Assembly (NCBI RefSeq): GCF_000511175.1
Contig: NZ_KI866530.1
Span: 1,367,621-1,404,910, forward strand
Direction of reading: 5' to 3'
From: Sediminibacterium salmoneum NBRC 103935
Lineage (GTDB): Bacteria > Bacteroidota > Bacteroidia > Chitinophagales > Chitinophagaceae
Length of the DNA: 37,290 bases
This document shows positions 24,102 to 32,283 of the stretch, piece by piece (within the stretch, counting starts at the first letter, position 1; the number at the start of each line of letters is the position of its first letter). A program made the translations under genes and the position numbers. The notes under the pieces were generated by a model. It saw only the letters and a list, made by a program, of their open reading frames with translations, had not been told where the DNA came from and searched no databases.

Positions 24102-25706
24102 TTAAACGATTGGGGCAGCCGCCAGAATCTCTGCCGAAACACCGGCTGCATATTTTTCAAAATTCTTTACAAATTGCTGGGCAAGATTTTTCGCAGTTGC
24201 ATCATAAGCAGCCGCATCTTTCCAGGTAGATTTTGGATTTAATATTTCATTGGGCACACCTTCGCAACTGGTTGGAATCATCATACCAAATACAGGATGC
24301 TTTTCAAATTGAACCTGATCTAAGCTGCCAATTAATGCAGCTGTAATCATAGCCCTGGTATAGCTGAGTTTCATACGGCTTCCTGTGCCATAGGATCCGC
24401 CACTCCATCCGGTGTTGATCATCCATACATTCACCTGATGTTCCTTCATTTTTGCACCCAGCATTTCTGCATATTTTCCCGGATGCAATGGAAGGAATGG
24501 AGCGCCAAAACAGGCACTGAAAGTAGATTTCGGCTCAGTAACTCCGGCTTCTGTTCCGGCTACTTTTGCGGTGTAACCACTGATAAACTGATACATTGCC
24601 TGACCCGGACTTAATTTGCTGATAGGAGGTAAAACTCCATAAGCATCACAGGTTAAAAAGAACAAATTCTTAGGTAACCCTCCAATACTCGGCTCCTGCG
24701 CATTCGAAATAAAATGAAGTGGGTAACTTACTCTTGTATTTTCAGTAATTCCTTTATAAGCAAAATCAATTTCATTGGTTCCATTAACGAATCCAATGTT
24801 TTCTACCAATGCTCCCGGACGGATGGCGCGGAAAATTTCAGGTTCTTTGTCTTCACTCAGGTCGATGGTTTTAGCATAACATCCACCTTCAAAATTGAAC
24901 ACACTATTATTGGTCCAGCCGTGTTCATCATCCCCAATTAATTTTCTGTTGGGATCTGCACTCAATGTAGTTTTACCAGTACCGCTCAAGCCAAAGAAAA
25001 CAGCCACGTCTCCTTCCTTACCCATATTGGCGCTACAGTGCATGCTTAATACATTTTTCTGTTGGGGTAAGATATAATTCAAAATAGTGAATATGCCTTT
25101 TTTCATTTCACCGGTATATCCAGTGCCTCCAATCAAAATGGTTTTATGCGTAAACGATACAATAGCAAAATTGTGCTGTCTTGTGCCATCCACAGCAGGA
25201 TCGGCTTTAAAGCCAGGTGCCTGTAAGATATGCCATTCTGGTTCAAAGTTCACCAACTCGGCTTCTGTTGGTCTTAAAAACATATTATAGGCAAACAAAT
25301 TGCTCCATGGATTTTCATTAATCACACGGATATTCAATCTATAATTAGGATCAGCACAAGCATAAGCATCTCTAACCCATACTTCTTCCTGTTGCCCAAG
25401 ATAGTCAAGCACTTTTGCCTTTAACTGATGAAAATATTTTTCATCAATGGGAATATTAAAATTATTCCAATGAACAGTATCAGCAGTAATTGCATCTTTT
25501 ACAATAAACTTATCCTGCGGGCTTCTGCCTGTAAATTCTCCGGTTTTAATACACAGTGCTCCTGTGTTATTCAACACACCCTGCCCCTTCAATAATGCTT
25601 GTTCTACTAATGTTTCAGGAGACAATTGATAGTGTACTCCATTTTCATTCTTTAAACCCAGGGCTGATAACTTTGAAAAATCTAATGATAAAGTTGGTAA
25701 TGACAT
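24102..25706 (-). CDS. pckA: Phosphoenolpyruvate carboxykinase (ATP)
   Basis: Converts oxaloacetate and ATP to PEP and CO2 (gluconeogenesis), or the reverse for anaplerosis. I start at the ATG at 25706 (MSLPTLSLDFS); the frame is open further upstream, but that would run through the promoter box. Length 534 aa. Seen: TGEFTGRSPQDK (56-66), the ATP-class kinase-1a loop GLSGTGKTTLS (239-249), kinase-2 LIGDDEHGW (257-264) and the acetyl-CoA-free C-terminal domain. It sits alone, with a TACTTTTG box upstream and its own terminator. Confidence 0.96.
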   Translation of the reverse strand: MSLPTLSLDFSKLSALGLKNENGVHYQLSPETLVEQALLKGQGVLNNTGALCIKTGEFTGRSPQDKFIVKDAITADTVHWNNFNIPIDEKYFHQLKAKVLDYLGQQEEVWVRDAYACADPNYRLNIRVINENPWSNLFAYNMFLRPTEAELVNFEPEWHILQAPGFKADPAVDGTRQHNFAIVSFTHKTILIGGTGYTGEMKKGIFTILNYILPQQKNVLSMHCSANMGKEGDVAVFFGLSGTGKTTLSADPNRKLIGDDEHGWTNNSVFNFEGGCYAKTIDLSEDKEPEIFRAIRPGALVENIGFVNGTNEIDFAYKGITENTRVSYPLHFISNAQEPSIGGLPKNLFFLTCDAYGVLPPISKLSPGQAMYQFISGYTAKVAGTEAGVTEPKSTFSACFGAPFLPLHPGKYAEMLGAKMKEHQVNVWMINTGWSGGSYGTGSRMKLSYTRAMITAALIGSLDQVQFEKHPVFGMMIPTSCEGVPNEILNPKSTWKDAAAYDATAKNLAQQFVKNFEKYAAGVSAEILAAAPIV

Positions 25707-25731
25707 ATGCAAACAATCGTTAGTTAGTATA

Positions 25732-25739
25732 CAAAAGTA
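25732..25739 (-). promoter_or_regulatory. pckA -7 box TACTTTTG
   Basis: TAnnTTTG match on the minus strand, 25 nt before the ATG at 25706. No -33 TTTG is at the right distance. The sequence is also read through by the frame upstream of the chosen start, which supports the downstream ATG. Confidence 0.55.
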
Positions 25740-25834
25740 CATTGTTTAATAATTTGATTGCATTATTTGTGTACGATTTACACAATTTTTAGCCCCCCCA
25801 ACCGTATTTTTACCAAAATTTAATTTCAGGATTC

Positions 25835-27247
25835 ATGCAGCAGGGAAAGATAACCACCGCTATTTTAAACGCGTTTCAGGAAATCGTAGGCAAAGACCAG
25901 GTTTTGGCAGATGAAGAAGCCTTAATGGAATACAGCCACGACGAAACTGAGAAGCTGATATACCTACCGGAGGTTGTGATTAAGCCTTCTAATACAGAAG
26001 AAATTGCTGCAATTATGAAGCTCTGTAACGAGCACAGTATACCCGTGACTCCCAGGGGGGCAGGAACTGGTTTAAGCGGTGGTGCATTACCCCATTTGGG
26101 AGGTGTTTTGTTGTCTACTGAAAAATTAAACAAAATATTATCTATCGATGAGCGCAATCTTCAGGTTATAACAGAACCTGGCGTAATTACGGAAGTATTG
26201 CAGGATGCCGTAAAAGAAAAAGGCCTGTTTTATCCTCCGGATCCAAGCAGTAAAGGAAGTTGTTTTATCGGAGGCAATATTGCTGAAAACAGCGGAGGCC
26301 CCAAAGCAGTTAAGTATGGTGTAGTAAAAGATTATGTGCTCAATCTGGAAATTGTTTTACCAACGGGTGAAGTAATGTGGACCGGAGCCAATGTATTAAA
26401 AAATGCTACGGGATATAATTTAACCCAACTAATAGTAGGAAGTGAAGGAACGCTGGCCATTGTTACTAAAATAGTTTTGAAACTGATTCCCCTGCCAAAA
26501 TATGATTTACTAATGTTGGTACCATTTGCTTCACTTGAAAAAGCAGGAGCAGCAGTAAGTGCTATTTTCAGAGCAGGTTTCACGCCCAGTGCGTTGGAAT
26601 TAATTGAAATTAATGCTTTGCAGATTGTCAGCAAAATGGTAGACAGCAATGTAGTTCCTGTTACAGATGAGATGGAAGGCCATTTAATAATTGAAGTGGA
26701 TGGGAATAATATGGATGTGCTTATGCAGGAAATGGAAGCCATTGCAGAGCTGATGACCACATTTGATGCAGGAGATATTTTATTTGCAGACGATGCCCAG
26801 CAAAAAGCAGCCCTCTGGCAATTGCGCAGAAAAGCAGCAGAGGCAGTAAAACTGGAAGGCTATACCATTGAAGAAGATACTGTAGTACCTCGTGCAGAGT
26901 TACCAGCCTTAATTAAAAGTGTGAAAGAATTAGGCGCAAAACACGGCTGTAAAGTCGTTTGTTATGGTCATGCAGGCGACGGTAATCTGCACATAAGAAT
27001 CAATCATCCAACCATCAAAAACAGTCATGGAAATCCGGAAATGACGGCCATTTTAAAATCTCTTTTTGCTATTGTTAAAGAACTGGGGGGAACCATTAGT
27101 GCAGAACATGGAATCGGTTTAATTCAAAAACCTTATATGGAAACGGTTTTCAGCCTGTCTGCCATTCAATTAATGAGAGACATAAAAAAAGCATTTGATC
27201 CTAACAATATTTTAAATGCCGGAAAAATATTCGACAGCAGGGATTAA
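25835..27247 (+). CDS. FAD-linked oxidase, GlcD/D-lactate dehydrogenase family
   Basis: Flavoprotein oxidising a 2-hydroxyacid such as glycolate or D-lactate to the 2-oxoacid. The protein is 470 aa. FAD domain (PCMH fold): VVIKPSNTEEIAAIMKLC, then PRGAGTGLSGGALP and GNIAENSGGPKAVKYGVVKDYV. The C-terminal substrate domain has CYGHAGDGNLHIR and GGTISAEHGIG, which hold the conserved His residues of the family. No iron-sulphur subunit gene is adjacent. Whether it takes glycolate or D-lactate is open. The next gene starts 23 bp downstream. Confidence 0.9.
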   Translation: MQQGKITTAILNAFQEIVGKDQVLADEEALMEYSHDETEKLIYLPEVVIKPSNTEEIAAIMKLCNEHSIPVTPRGAGTGLSGGALPHLGGVLLSTEKLNKILSIDERNLQVITEPGVITEVLQDAVKEKGLFYPPDPSSKGSCFIGGNIAENSGGPKAVKYGVVKDYVLNLEIVLPTGEVMWTGANVLKNATGYNLTQLIVGSEGTLAIVTKIVLKLIPLPKYDLLMLVPFASLEKAGAAVSAIFRAGFTPSALELIEINALQIVSKMVDSNVVPVTDEMEGHLIIEVDGNNMDVLMQEMEAIAELMTTFDAGDILFADDAQQKAALWQLRRKAAEAVKLEGYTIEEDTVVPRAELPALIKSVKELGAKHGCKVVCYGHAGDGNLHIRINHPTIKNSHGNPEMTAILKSLFAIVKELGGTISAEHGIGLIQKPYMETVFSLSAIQLMRDIKKAFDPNNILNAGKIFDSRD

Positions 27248-27270
27248 CTATTTTTACCAAAAGTTCAACT

Positions 27271-27870
27271 ATGAAAAAGTGTGTGTTGATTATCATTATA
27301 TTTTTAACTACGGTGTTAACCGGATTCGCTCAAATGGAAAAGCCGGAAGAGCCGGTTGGATTCGACAGGAACAGGGTTTTCATAGGCACCAGTTTAAACC
27401 TGGGTTTATCCAATCGCTTTTTTAATGTGGGATTAAACCCAACCATTGGGTACAGCCTGAATAATTGGGTAGATGTGGGCATAGCTACAAATTTTAATTA
27501 CTATTCACAAAGTGCATCTGTCTTTAATTCTAATAGTTACAAAAACTTTAATTACGGAGGGGGTGCTTTTTTAAGAGTATGGCCTGTATCCTTTCTGCAT
27601 TTGCAGATTCAGCCGGAGTATAACTGGATTAGTTCTTCCGTAACGGATCCCATAAGCGGACAAACCACCAGACTGAAATTACAGGCACCCAGTATGCTGG
27701 CAGGTATAGGTTATGGCAGCAGAGAAATCGGCAGGCAGTTGTCTTATTTAACCATCATGATCGATTTAAACCAGGCTGTCAATTCACCTTACAGAGATGG
27801 TATTGCCGGAGATCCTCAACCCATTTTCAGAGGTGGATTTGGCTTTTACCTTAACTCAAAAAAGAAATAG
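27271..27870 (+). CDS. Exported protein, probable small outer-membrane beta-barrel
   Basis: The protein is 199 aa with a signal peptide (MKKCVLIIIIFLTTVLTGFAQ). The mature part alternates hydrophobic and polar residues with Gly/Tyr/Asn-rich strands (TSLNLGLSNRFFNVGLNPTI, YGGGAFLRVWPVSFLHLQ) and ends in FGFYLNSKKK, consistent with an eight-strand or similar barrel. No specific family is recognised. It lies 23 bp after the FAD oxidase gene, and its last 20 bp overlap the convergent LOG-family gene. Confidence 0.75.
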   Translation: MKKCVLIIIIFLTTVLTGFAQMEKPEEPVGFDRNRVFIGTSLNLGLSNRFFNVGLNPTIGYSLNNWVDVGIATNFNYYSQSASVFNSNSYKNFNYGGGAFLRVWPVSFLHLQIQPEYNWISSSVTDPISGQTTRLKLQAPSMLAGIGYGSREIGRQLSYLTIMIDLNQAVNSPYRDGIAGDPQPIFRGGFGFYLNSKKK

Positions 27871-28390
27871 CTTCTTCTGCTGATGAAGCAACCAGTAATC
27901 GCTGCTTCCAGTCTTCATAAAGAAACCCCTGTTGATACATGGTGTCAATATGTGCAATCAAATGATTGTAATAACCATTGACATTCATCAGTACAATTTT
28001 CTTGTTGTGAATTTTCAATGTATTCCAGGTAAGCATTTCGAAGAGTTCATCGAGCGTTCCATTTCCTCCGGGCAGAATAATGGCTGCATCACAAAGCTCA
28101 TAAAGCATTTTTTTCCGGATATGCATGTCACCAACTACGCGTAAATCGGTAATGCCCTTGTGTTCATGTTCCCATTCCAATAACACTTCAGGAATAATGC
28201 CGGTAACTTCTCCTTTCCCATCCATAACAGCATCTGCTACAGCGCCCATCAATCCTTTATTGCCGCCTCCGTATATTAATCTGATACCATTTTCCGCCAT
28301 TAATTTTCCAAGAATCATCGTTTCATCTAAAAAACGGGGATCGTTCCCTGATTTGGAACCGCAGAACACTGCAATATTTTTAATTTTCAT
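27851..28390 (-). CDS. LOG-family protein (TIGR00730 type nucleotide 5'-monophosphate phosphoribohydrolase)
   Basis: I use the ATG at 28390 (MKIKNIAVFCGSKSG), three codons inside a TTG alternative; this gives 179 aa. Rossmann-like fold with FCGSKSG at the start, GGGNKGLMGAVADAV, and the family motif PGGNGTLDE (PGGxGTxxE) followed by MLTW. Characterised members release cytokinin-type bases or hydrolyse purine nucleoside monophosphates; the real substrate in this organism is unknown. The 3' ends of this and the barrel gene overlap tail to tail with no terminator visible between them. Confidence 0.92.
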   Translation of the reverse strand: MKIKNIAVFCGSKSGNDPRFLDETMILGKLMAENGIRLIYGGGNKGLMGAVADAVMDGKGEVTGIIPEVLLEWEHEHKGITDLRVVGDMHIRKKMLYELCDAAIILPGGNGTLDELFEMLTWNTLKIHNKKIVLMNVNGYYNHLIAHIDTMYQQGFLYEDWKQRLLVASSAEEAISFLS

Positions 28391-28467
28391 CGTATTCAAT
28401 TAGGACAGACAAAATACCTTAATTATTTTTACTACTTTACAAAATTCTTTAAACCAAACGAATTGCT

Positions 28468-29916
28468 ATGTCTCCTTTATTGCTTTTTTCTTTTGTAATT
28501 GGGTATTTTCTGATTTTACTGGCAGTTGCTTGGTATACTGGTAAAAACAGCGATAACCATTCATTTTTTATTGGAAATAAGAATAGCAACTGGATGCTGG
28601 TAGCATTTGGCATGGTAGGAACCTCCCTAAGTGGTGTTACATTTGTGAGTGTTCCCGGAGCAGTAGCAAACGAAGCATTTGCCTATATACAGATAACATT
28701 GGGGTACCTGATTGGTTATACCATGATTGCCTTCATATTACTCCCTCTTTATTACCGGCTTAATCTTACATCCATCTATCACTACCTGAGCACCAGAATG
28801 GGGTTCAATGCCTATAAAACAGGTTCTTCCTTTTTCATTTTGTCAAGAACGCTTGGCGCAACGGCAAGATTATACCTGGTGGTAAATATATTACAGGAAG
28901 CAATTTTAAACAGTTTTAATGTTCCATTCTGGGCAACAACATTAATCATCCTCATTATGATTTTACTCTACACTTATGAAGGTGGAGTAAAAACCATTGT
29001 TTATACAGACACCCTGCAAACCACTTGTATGCTTGCCGGTCTGGTAATCTGTGTATTCTATATTTTGAATCAACTGGATATGGGATTCGGGGAAAGTCTT
29101 CAGGCAATGAATGAAAGAGGTTACTCAAACATTTTTGTAACTGACCCTAACAGCAAATTTTTCTTTGTAAAACAAATTATTGCGGGGGCATTCATTACAG
29201 TAACCATGACAGGTATGGATCAGGAAATGATGCAAAAGAATATTTCTGTAAAGAACCTGAAGGATTCTCAGAAAAACGTTATGTCAATGGCAGTTACTCT
29301 GGCTACTGTAATTGTAATTTTCCTGTTTCTTGGCGGACTTTTATACCTGTATGCAGAACGATTGAACATAGATGCAACAGGTGATAAAATTTTCCCTGTA
29401 CTGGCAATGGAACATATGCCTCCTATTGTTTCTGTTATTTTTATCATTGCATTAATATCTGCTTTATTCCCAAGTGCAGATGGAGCCATCACCGCTTTAA
29501 CTTCAACCTTCTGTATAGATATCATAGGAATACAGCGAAGAGCTGATTTAAGTGAAGCTGCACAGAAAAAAATAAGACAAAGAGTCCATTTAACTTTTGC
29601 TGCTATTTTTCTTGTTTTCGTATTGGTCTTCAAATGGGTGAACGATCCAAGTATGATTGGTTTGCTGTTAAAAATTGCTGCCTATACATATGGGCCATTA
29701 TTGGGATTATTTACTTTCGGGATAATGACAAAAAGAGTGGTAACAGATAAATGGGTGCCCTATGTTTGCATAGCTGCCCCCATCATTTGTTTTATATTGG
29801 ATAAATTCCAGAAAGATTTACTGGGTTCTTATGAAGTGGGATTAGAACTGCTGATTATAAATGGTGCACTAACTTTTATAGGCCTGTTACTAATTTCCAA
29901 AAAAGGAATTAAATAA
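28468..29916 (+). CDS. Sodium:solute symporter (SSS family)
   Basis: The protein is 482 aa, strongly hydrophobic, with roughly 13 membrane helices from residue 1 to the C-terminus. The N-terminal ITLGYLIGYTMIAFILLPLYYRL and later FITVTMTGMDQEMMQKNISVKNLKDSQKN are typical of SSS transporters, which use Na+ to import sugars, amino acids or organic acids. The substrate cannot be told. It is first in a plus-strand run: the O-methyltransferase starts 8 bp after its stop. Confidence 0.92.
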   Translation: MSPLLLFSFVIGYFLILLAVAWYTGKNSDNHSFFIGNKNSNWMLVAFGMVGTSLSGVTFVSVPGAVANEAFAYIQITLGYLIGYTMIAFILLPLYYRLNLTSIYHYLSTRMGFNAYKTGSSFFILSRTLGATARLYLVVNILQEAILNSFNVPFWATTLIILIMILLYTYEGGVKTIVYTDTLQTTCMLAGLVICVFYILNQLDMGFGESLQAMNERGYSNIFVTDPNSKFFFVKQIIAGAFITVTMTGMDQEMMQKNISVKNLKDSQKNVMSMAVTLATVIVIFLFLGGLLYLYAERLNIDATGDKIFPVLAMEHMPPIVSVIFIIALISALFPSADGAITALTSTFCIDIIGIQRRADLSEAAQKKIRQRVHLTFAAIFLVFVLVFKWVNDPSMIGLLLKIAAYTYGPLLGLFTFGIMTKRVVTDKWVPYVCIAAPIICFILDKFQKDLLGSYEVGLELLIINGALTFIGLLLISKKGIK

Positions 29917-29924
29917 ACTGGCGT

Positions 29925-30569
29925 ATGGAAATCATTTCCCCCCTGGTTGAAGCTTATACCGCAAAATTTACAAGTCCTGAAACGGAAGCTTTAAGGGAAA
30001 TCAGTGAACAAACTATTGCTCAGCACCCTTTGTCGCATATGTTGAGCGGAGCCGTTCAGGGACAGTTCCTGAGCATGATTTGCGCCATGATACAGCCCCA
30101 ATTTGTACTGGAAATTGGCACATTTACCGGATATAGTGCGCTATGCCTACAAAAAGGTCTACCGGAGGATGGCGTTATTCATACGATTGAACTAAGGCCT
30201 GAAGATGCCCAAACCGCAGCTGAAAATTTTAAGAAATTGAATGCAAATAAGCAGATAACTTTGCACGTCGGAAATGCAAGGGAAATCATACCCGGTTTGC
30301 CCTTCAAATGGGATTTGGTATTCATTGATGCAGATAAAACAAGTTACATTGATTATTACGAAATGGTGTTGCCGGTTTTATCGGAAAGAGGGGTGATAAT
30401 TGCAGACAATGTTCTTTTTCACGGACAGGTGCTGGAAGACCCGCTGAAAGGTAAAAACGCAAAAGCCATTCATGCATTCAACGAGCATGTTCAGCAAGAT
30501 CCCAGAACAGAACAAGTGATGCTCTCCATCAGAGATGGAATCAGCATCATAAAAAAGAGAAAAGCATGA
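29925..30569 (+). CDS. Class I SAM-dependent O-methyltransferase (COMT/CCoAOMT type)
   Basis: The protein is 214 aa. SAM motif I is LEIGTFTGYSALCLQKGL; motif II gives IHTIELRPEDA; WDLVFIDADKTSYIDYYE carries the metal-binding Asp pattern and GGVIIADN-like RGVIIADNVLFHG follows. Proteins of this kind methylate small catechols or related hydroxyls in a Mg2+-dependent way; the bacterial substrate is not known here. It overlaps the next gene by 4 bp (ATGA, 30566-30569). Confidence 0.9.
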   Translation: MEIISPLVEAYTAKFTSPETEALREISEQTIAQHPLSHMLSGAVQGQFLSMICAMIQPQFVLEIGTFTGYSALCLQKGLPEDGVIHTIELRPEDAQTAAENFKKLNANKQITLHVGNAREIIPGLPFKWDLVFIDADKTSYIDYYEMVLPVLSERGVIIADNVLFHGQVLEDPLKGKNAKAIHAFNEHVQQDPRTEQVMLSIRDGISIIKKRKA

Positions 30570-31693
30570 TGAAATGGATTTTTAGTTTGCTGGGCTTTTT
30601 ATGTTTTGCGCAATTGCATGCGCAGAATAGCAAGACCATTGCCTATATAGAACAATACAAGGAAATTGCTATTGAAGAAATGATTCGTTCTGGTGTTCCT
30701 GCTGCCATTACTCTGGCACAGGCTGTATTGGAATCTCAATCAGGTGAAAGCGACCTTGTAAAAAGATCGAATAATCATTTTGGCATAAAATGTAAAACGG
30801 AATGGACTGGTGCCAAAACCTATCACGATGATGATGCAAAGGGGGAATGTTTCAGGGTCTATGATAATCCGGCATCGTCCTTTAAAGACCACTCAGACTT
30901 TCTCAGAACGAGAGCTCACTATCAATTCCTTTTCAAACTCAGTCCAACCGATACAGAAGGCTGGGCAAAAGGATTAAAGAAAGCTGGCTATGCCACTGCT
31001 CCTACCTATGCACAGAAGCTAATGAAAATCGTAAAAGATTATCAGCTGGATCAGTACAATACCATCGCACTGGCCAGAATCAATCATTCAAATCCATTCG
31101 ATAATTCTGCTCAGGTGCTGGCACAGTCCAATAACCGGAAAGACGAGAGACTTCCGAACGCAAACAATAGCATTGCTATAACAAACAACCCATCAATTGC
31201 TTTAGCACAGGAAACTAAAAAACCGGCACAGGAAGCTGACAATGAACCGGCCTCTGAAACATTTATTCCAAAGGAGCAAAGAAATAGTTCCCAAAAAGCC
31301 AAATACGGTCACTACAATTTTCCTGAATCTGTATTCACAATTAACAATACCAATGTAATTCTGGCGAAAGCAGGAACTTCTTTACTGGCAATTGCCAATC
31401 AACATAATATATCATTGGCAAAAATTCTTCAATACAATGAACTGGAAGAAACAGATATTATTTCTGAAGATCAGTTAATTTATCTGGAAAAGAAACCCAA
31501 AAAAGGAGAGCAGGAATTTTACATAGTTAAATCCGGAGAAACCCTTTTTGAGATAGCACAGCTTAACGGAGTTAGACTCGAGAATATATTACAATACAAT
31601 AACCAATTAAATAAAACTGCTGTTCCAACTCCCGGCACCAAGGTATTTTTAAAAATGCCCATCTCCGGCAAGTCAACTCCAAATAGAAAATAA
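30566..31693 (+). CDS. Exported glucosaminidase (GH73) with two LysM domains
   Basis: The protein is 375 aa with a signal peptide (MMKWIFSLLGFLCFAQLHAQ). The GH73-like N-acetylglucosaminidase domain covers about 25-165, with the catalytic Glu likely in ITLAQAVLESQSGES and NNHFGIKCK, GYATAPTYAQKLMKIV as further landmarks. After a low-complexity Asn/Ala/Gln/Glu linker, two LysM repeats for peptidoglycan binding lie near 255-310 (ILAKAGTSLLAIANQHNISL) and 317-368 (YIVKSGETLFEIAQLNGVRL). It cuts cell-wall glycan during growth or division. Start overlaps the methyltransferase stop; hpt starts 3 bp later. Confidence 0.92.
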   Translation: MMKWIFSLLGFLCFAQLHAQNSKTIAYIEQYKEIAIEEMIRSGVPAAITLAQAVLESQSGESDLVKRSNNHFGIKCKTEWTGAKTYHDDDAKGECFRVYDNPASSFKDHSDFLRTRAHYQFLFKLSPTDTEGWAKGLKKAGYATAPTYAQKLMKIVKDYQLDQYNTIALARINHSNPFDNSAQVLAQSNNRKDERLPNANNSIAITNNPSIALAQETKKPAQEADNEPASETFIPKEQRNSSQKAKYGHYNFPESVFTINNTNVILAKAGTSLLAIANQHNISLAKILQYNELEETDIISEDQLIYLEKKPKKGEQEFYIVKSGETLFEIAQLNGVRLENILQYNNQLNKTAVPTPGTKVFLKMPISGKSTPNRK

Positions 31694-31695
31694 TC

Positions 31696-32238
31696 ATGTC
31701 TGATATTCAGCTTTTCAACAAAACATTTGAACCGTATTTACCTGAATCCTTAATTCAGGAAAAAGTCAGTGAACTGGGAAAGCTGATCAGTAAAGAATAT
31801 GAGGGAAAAAAGCCCTTGTTTATAGGTGTACTAAACGGATCATTCATGTTTGCTGCAGATTTGTTTAAACAAATCTCCATTGAAGCTGAAATCTGTTTTA
31901 TTAAACTGGCTTCTTATAAAGGAACCAAATCTACCGGCAATGTAATTACAGCAATAGGCCTGGATACAGATATCAGAGACCGACACCTGATTTTACTGGA
32001 GGATATTATTGACACGGGTAAAACCATGCACGAATTTATTCCCCAGCTACTGCATCAACAGCCCGCTTCCGTTAAAATGGCGGTACTATTGCATAAACCG
32101 GATGCAACCATCTACCCTGTTCAAATTGATTACTGCTGCTTTAGCATTCCCATCCGGTTTGTGCTTGGATACGGATTAGACTATGATGGTTTCGGCAGAA
32201 ATCTAAAAGAAATTTATCAGCTTAAAGAAAGCGAATAA
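31696..32238 (+). CDS. hpt: Hypoxanthine phosphoribosyltransferase
   Basis: Salvages hypoxanthine (and guanine) with PRPP to IMP/GMP. The protein is 180 aa, standard length. The PRPP loop is LILLEDIIDTGKTM (E-D-I-I-D-T-G-K-T), and the flexible-loop region VTAIGLDTDIRDRHLI and VLNGSFMFAADLF match the family. The ATG follows the glucosaminidase stop by 2 bp, so the two are surely co-transcribed. Confidence 0.94.
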   Translation: MSDIQLFNKTFEPYLPESLIQEKVSELGKLISKEYEGKKPLFIGVLNGSFMFAADLFKQISIEAEICFIKLASYKGTKSTGNVITAIGLDTDIRDRHLILLEDIIDTGKTMHEFIPQLLHQQPASVKMAVLLHKPDATIYPVQIDYCCFSIPIRFVLGYGLDYDGFGRNLKEIYQLKESE

Positions 32239-32283
32239 TTTCCTGCAAGAAAGCGTCAGCCAGATTTCTTAATTTGTAGGAAA
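32239..32283 (+). other. Leader hairpin covering the VWA gene start
   Basis: TTTCCTGCAA (32239-32248), directly after the hpt stop, can pair with TTGTAGGAAA (32274-32283) with one G-U pair and a 25-nt loop. The 3' arm includes the purine-rich AGGAAA and the A of the start codon, so folding could lower translation of the VWA gene. No function is shown. Confidence 0.4.
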
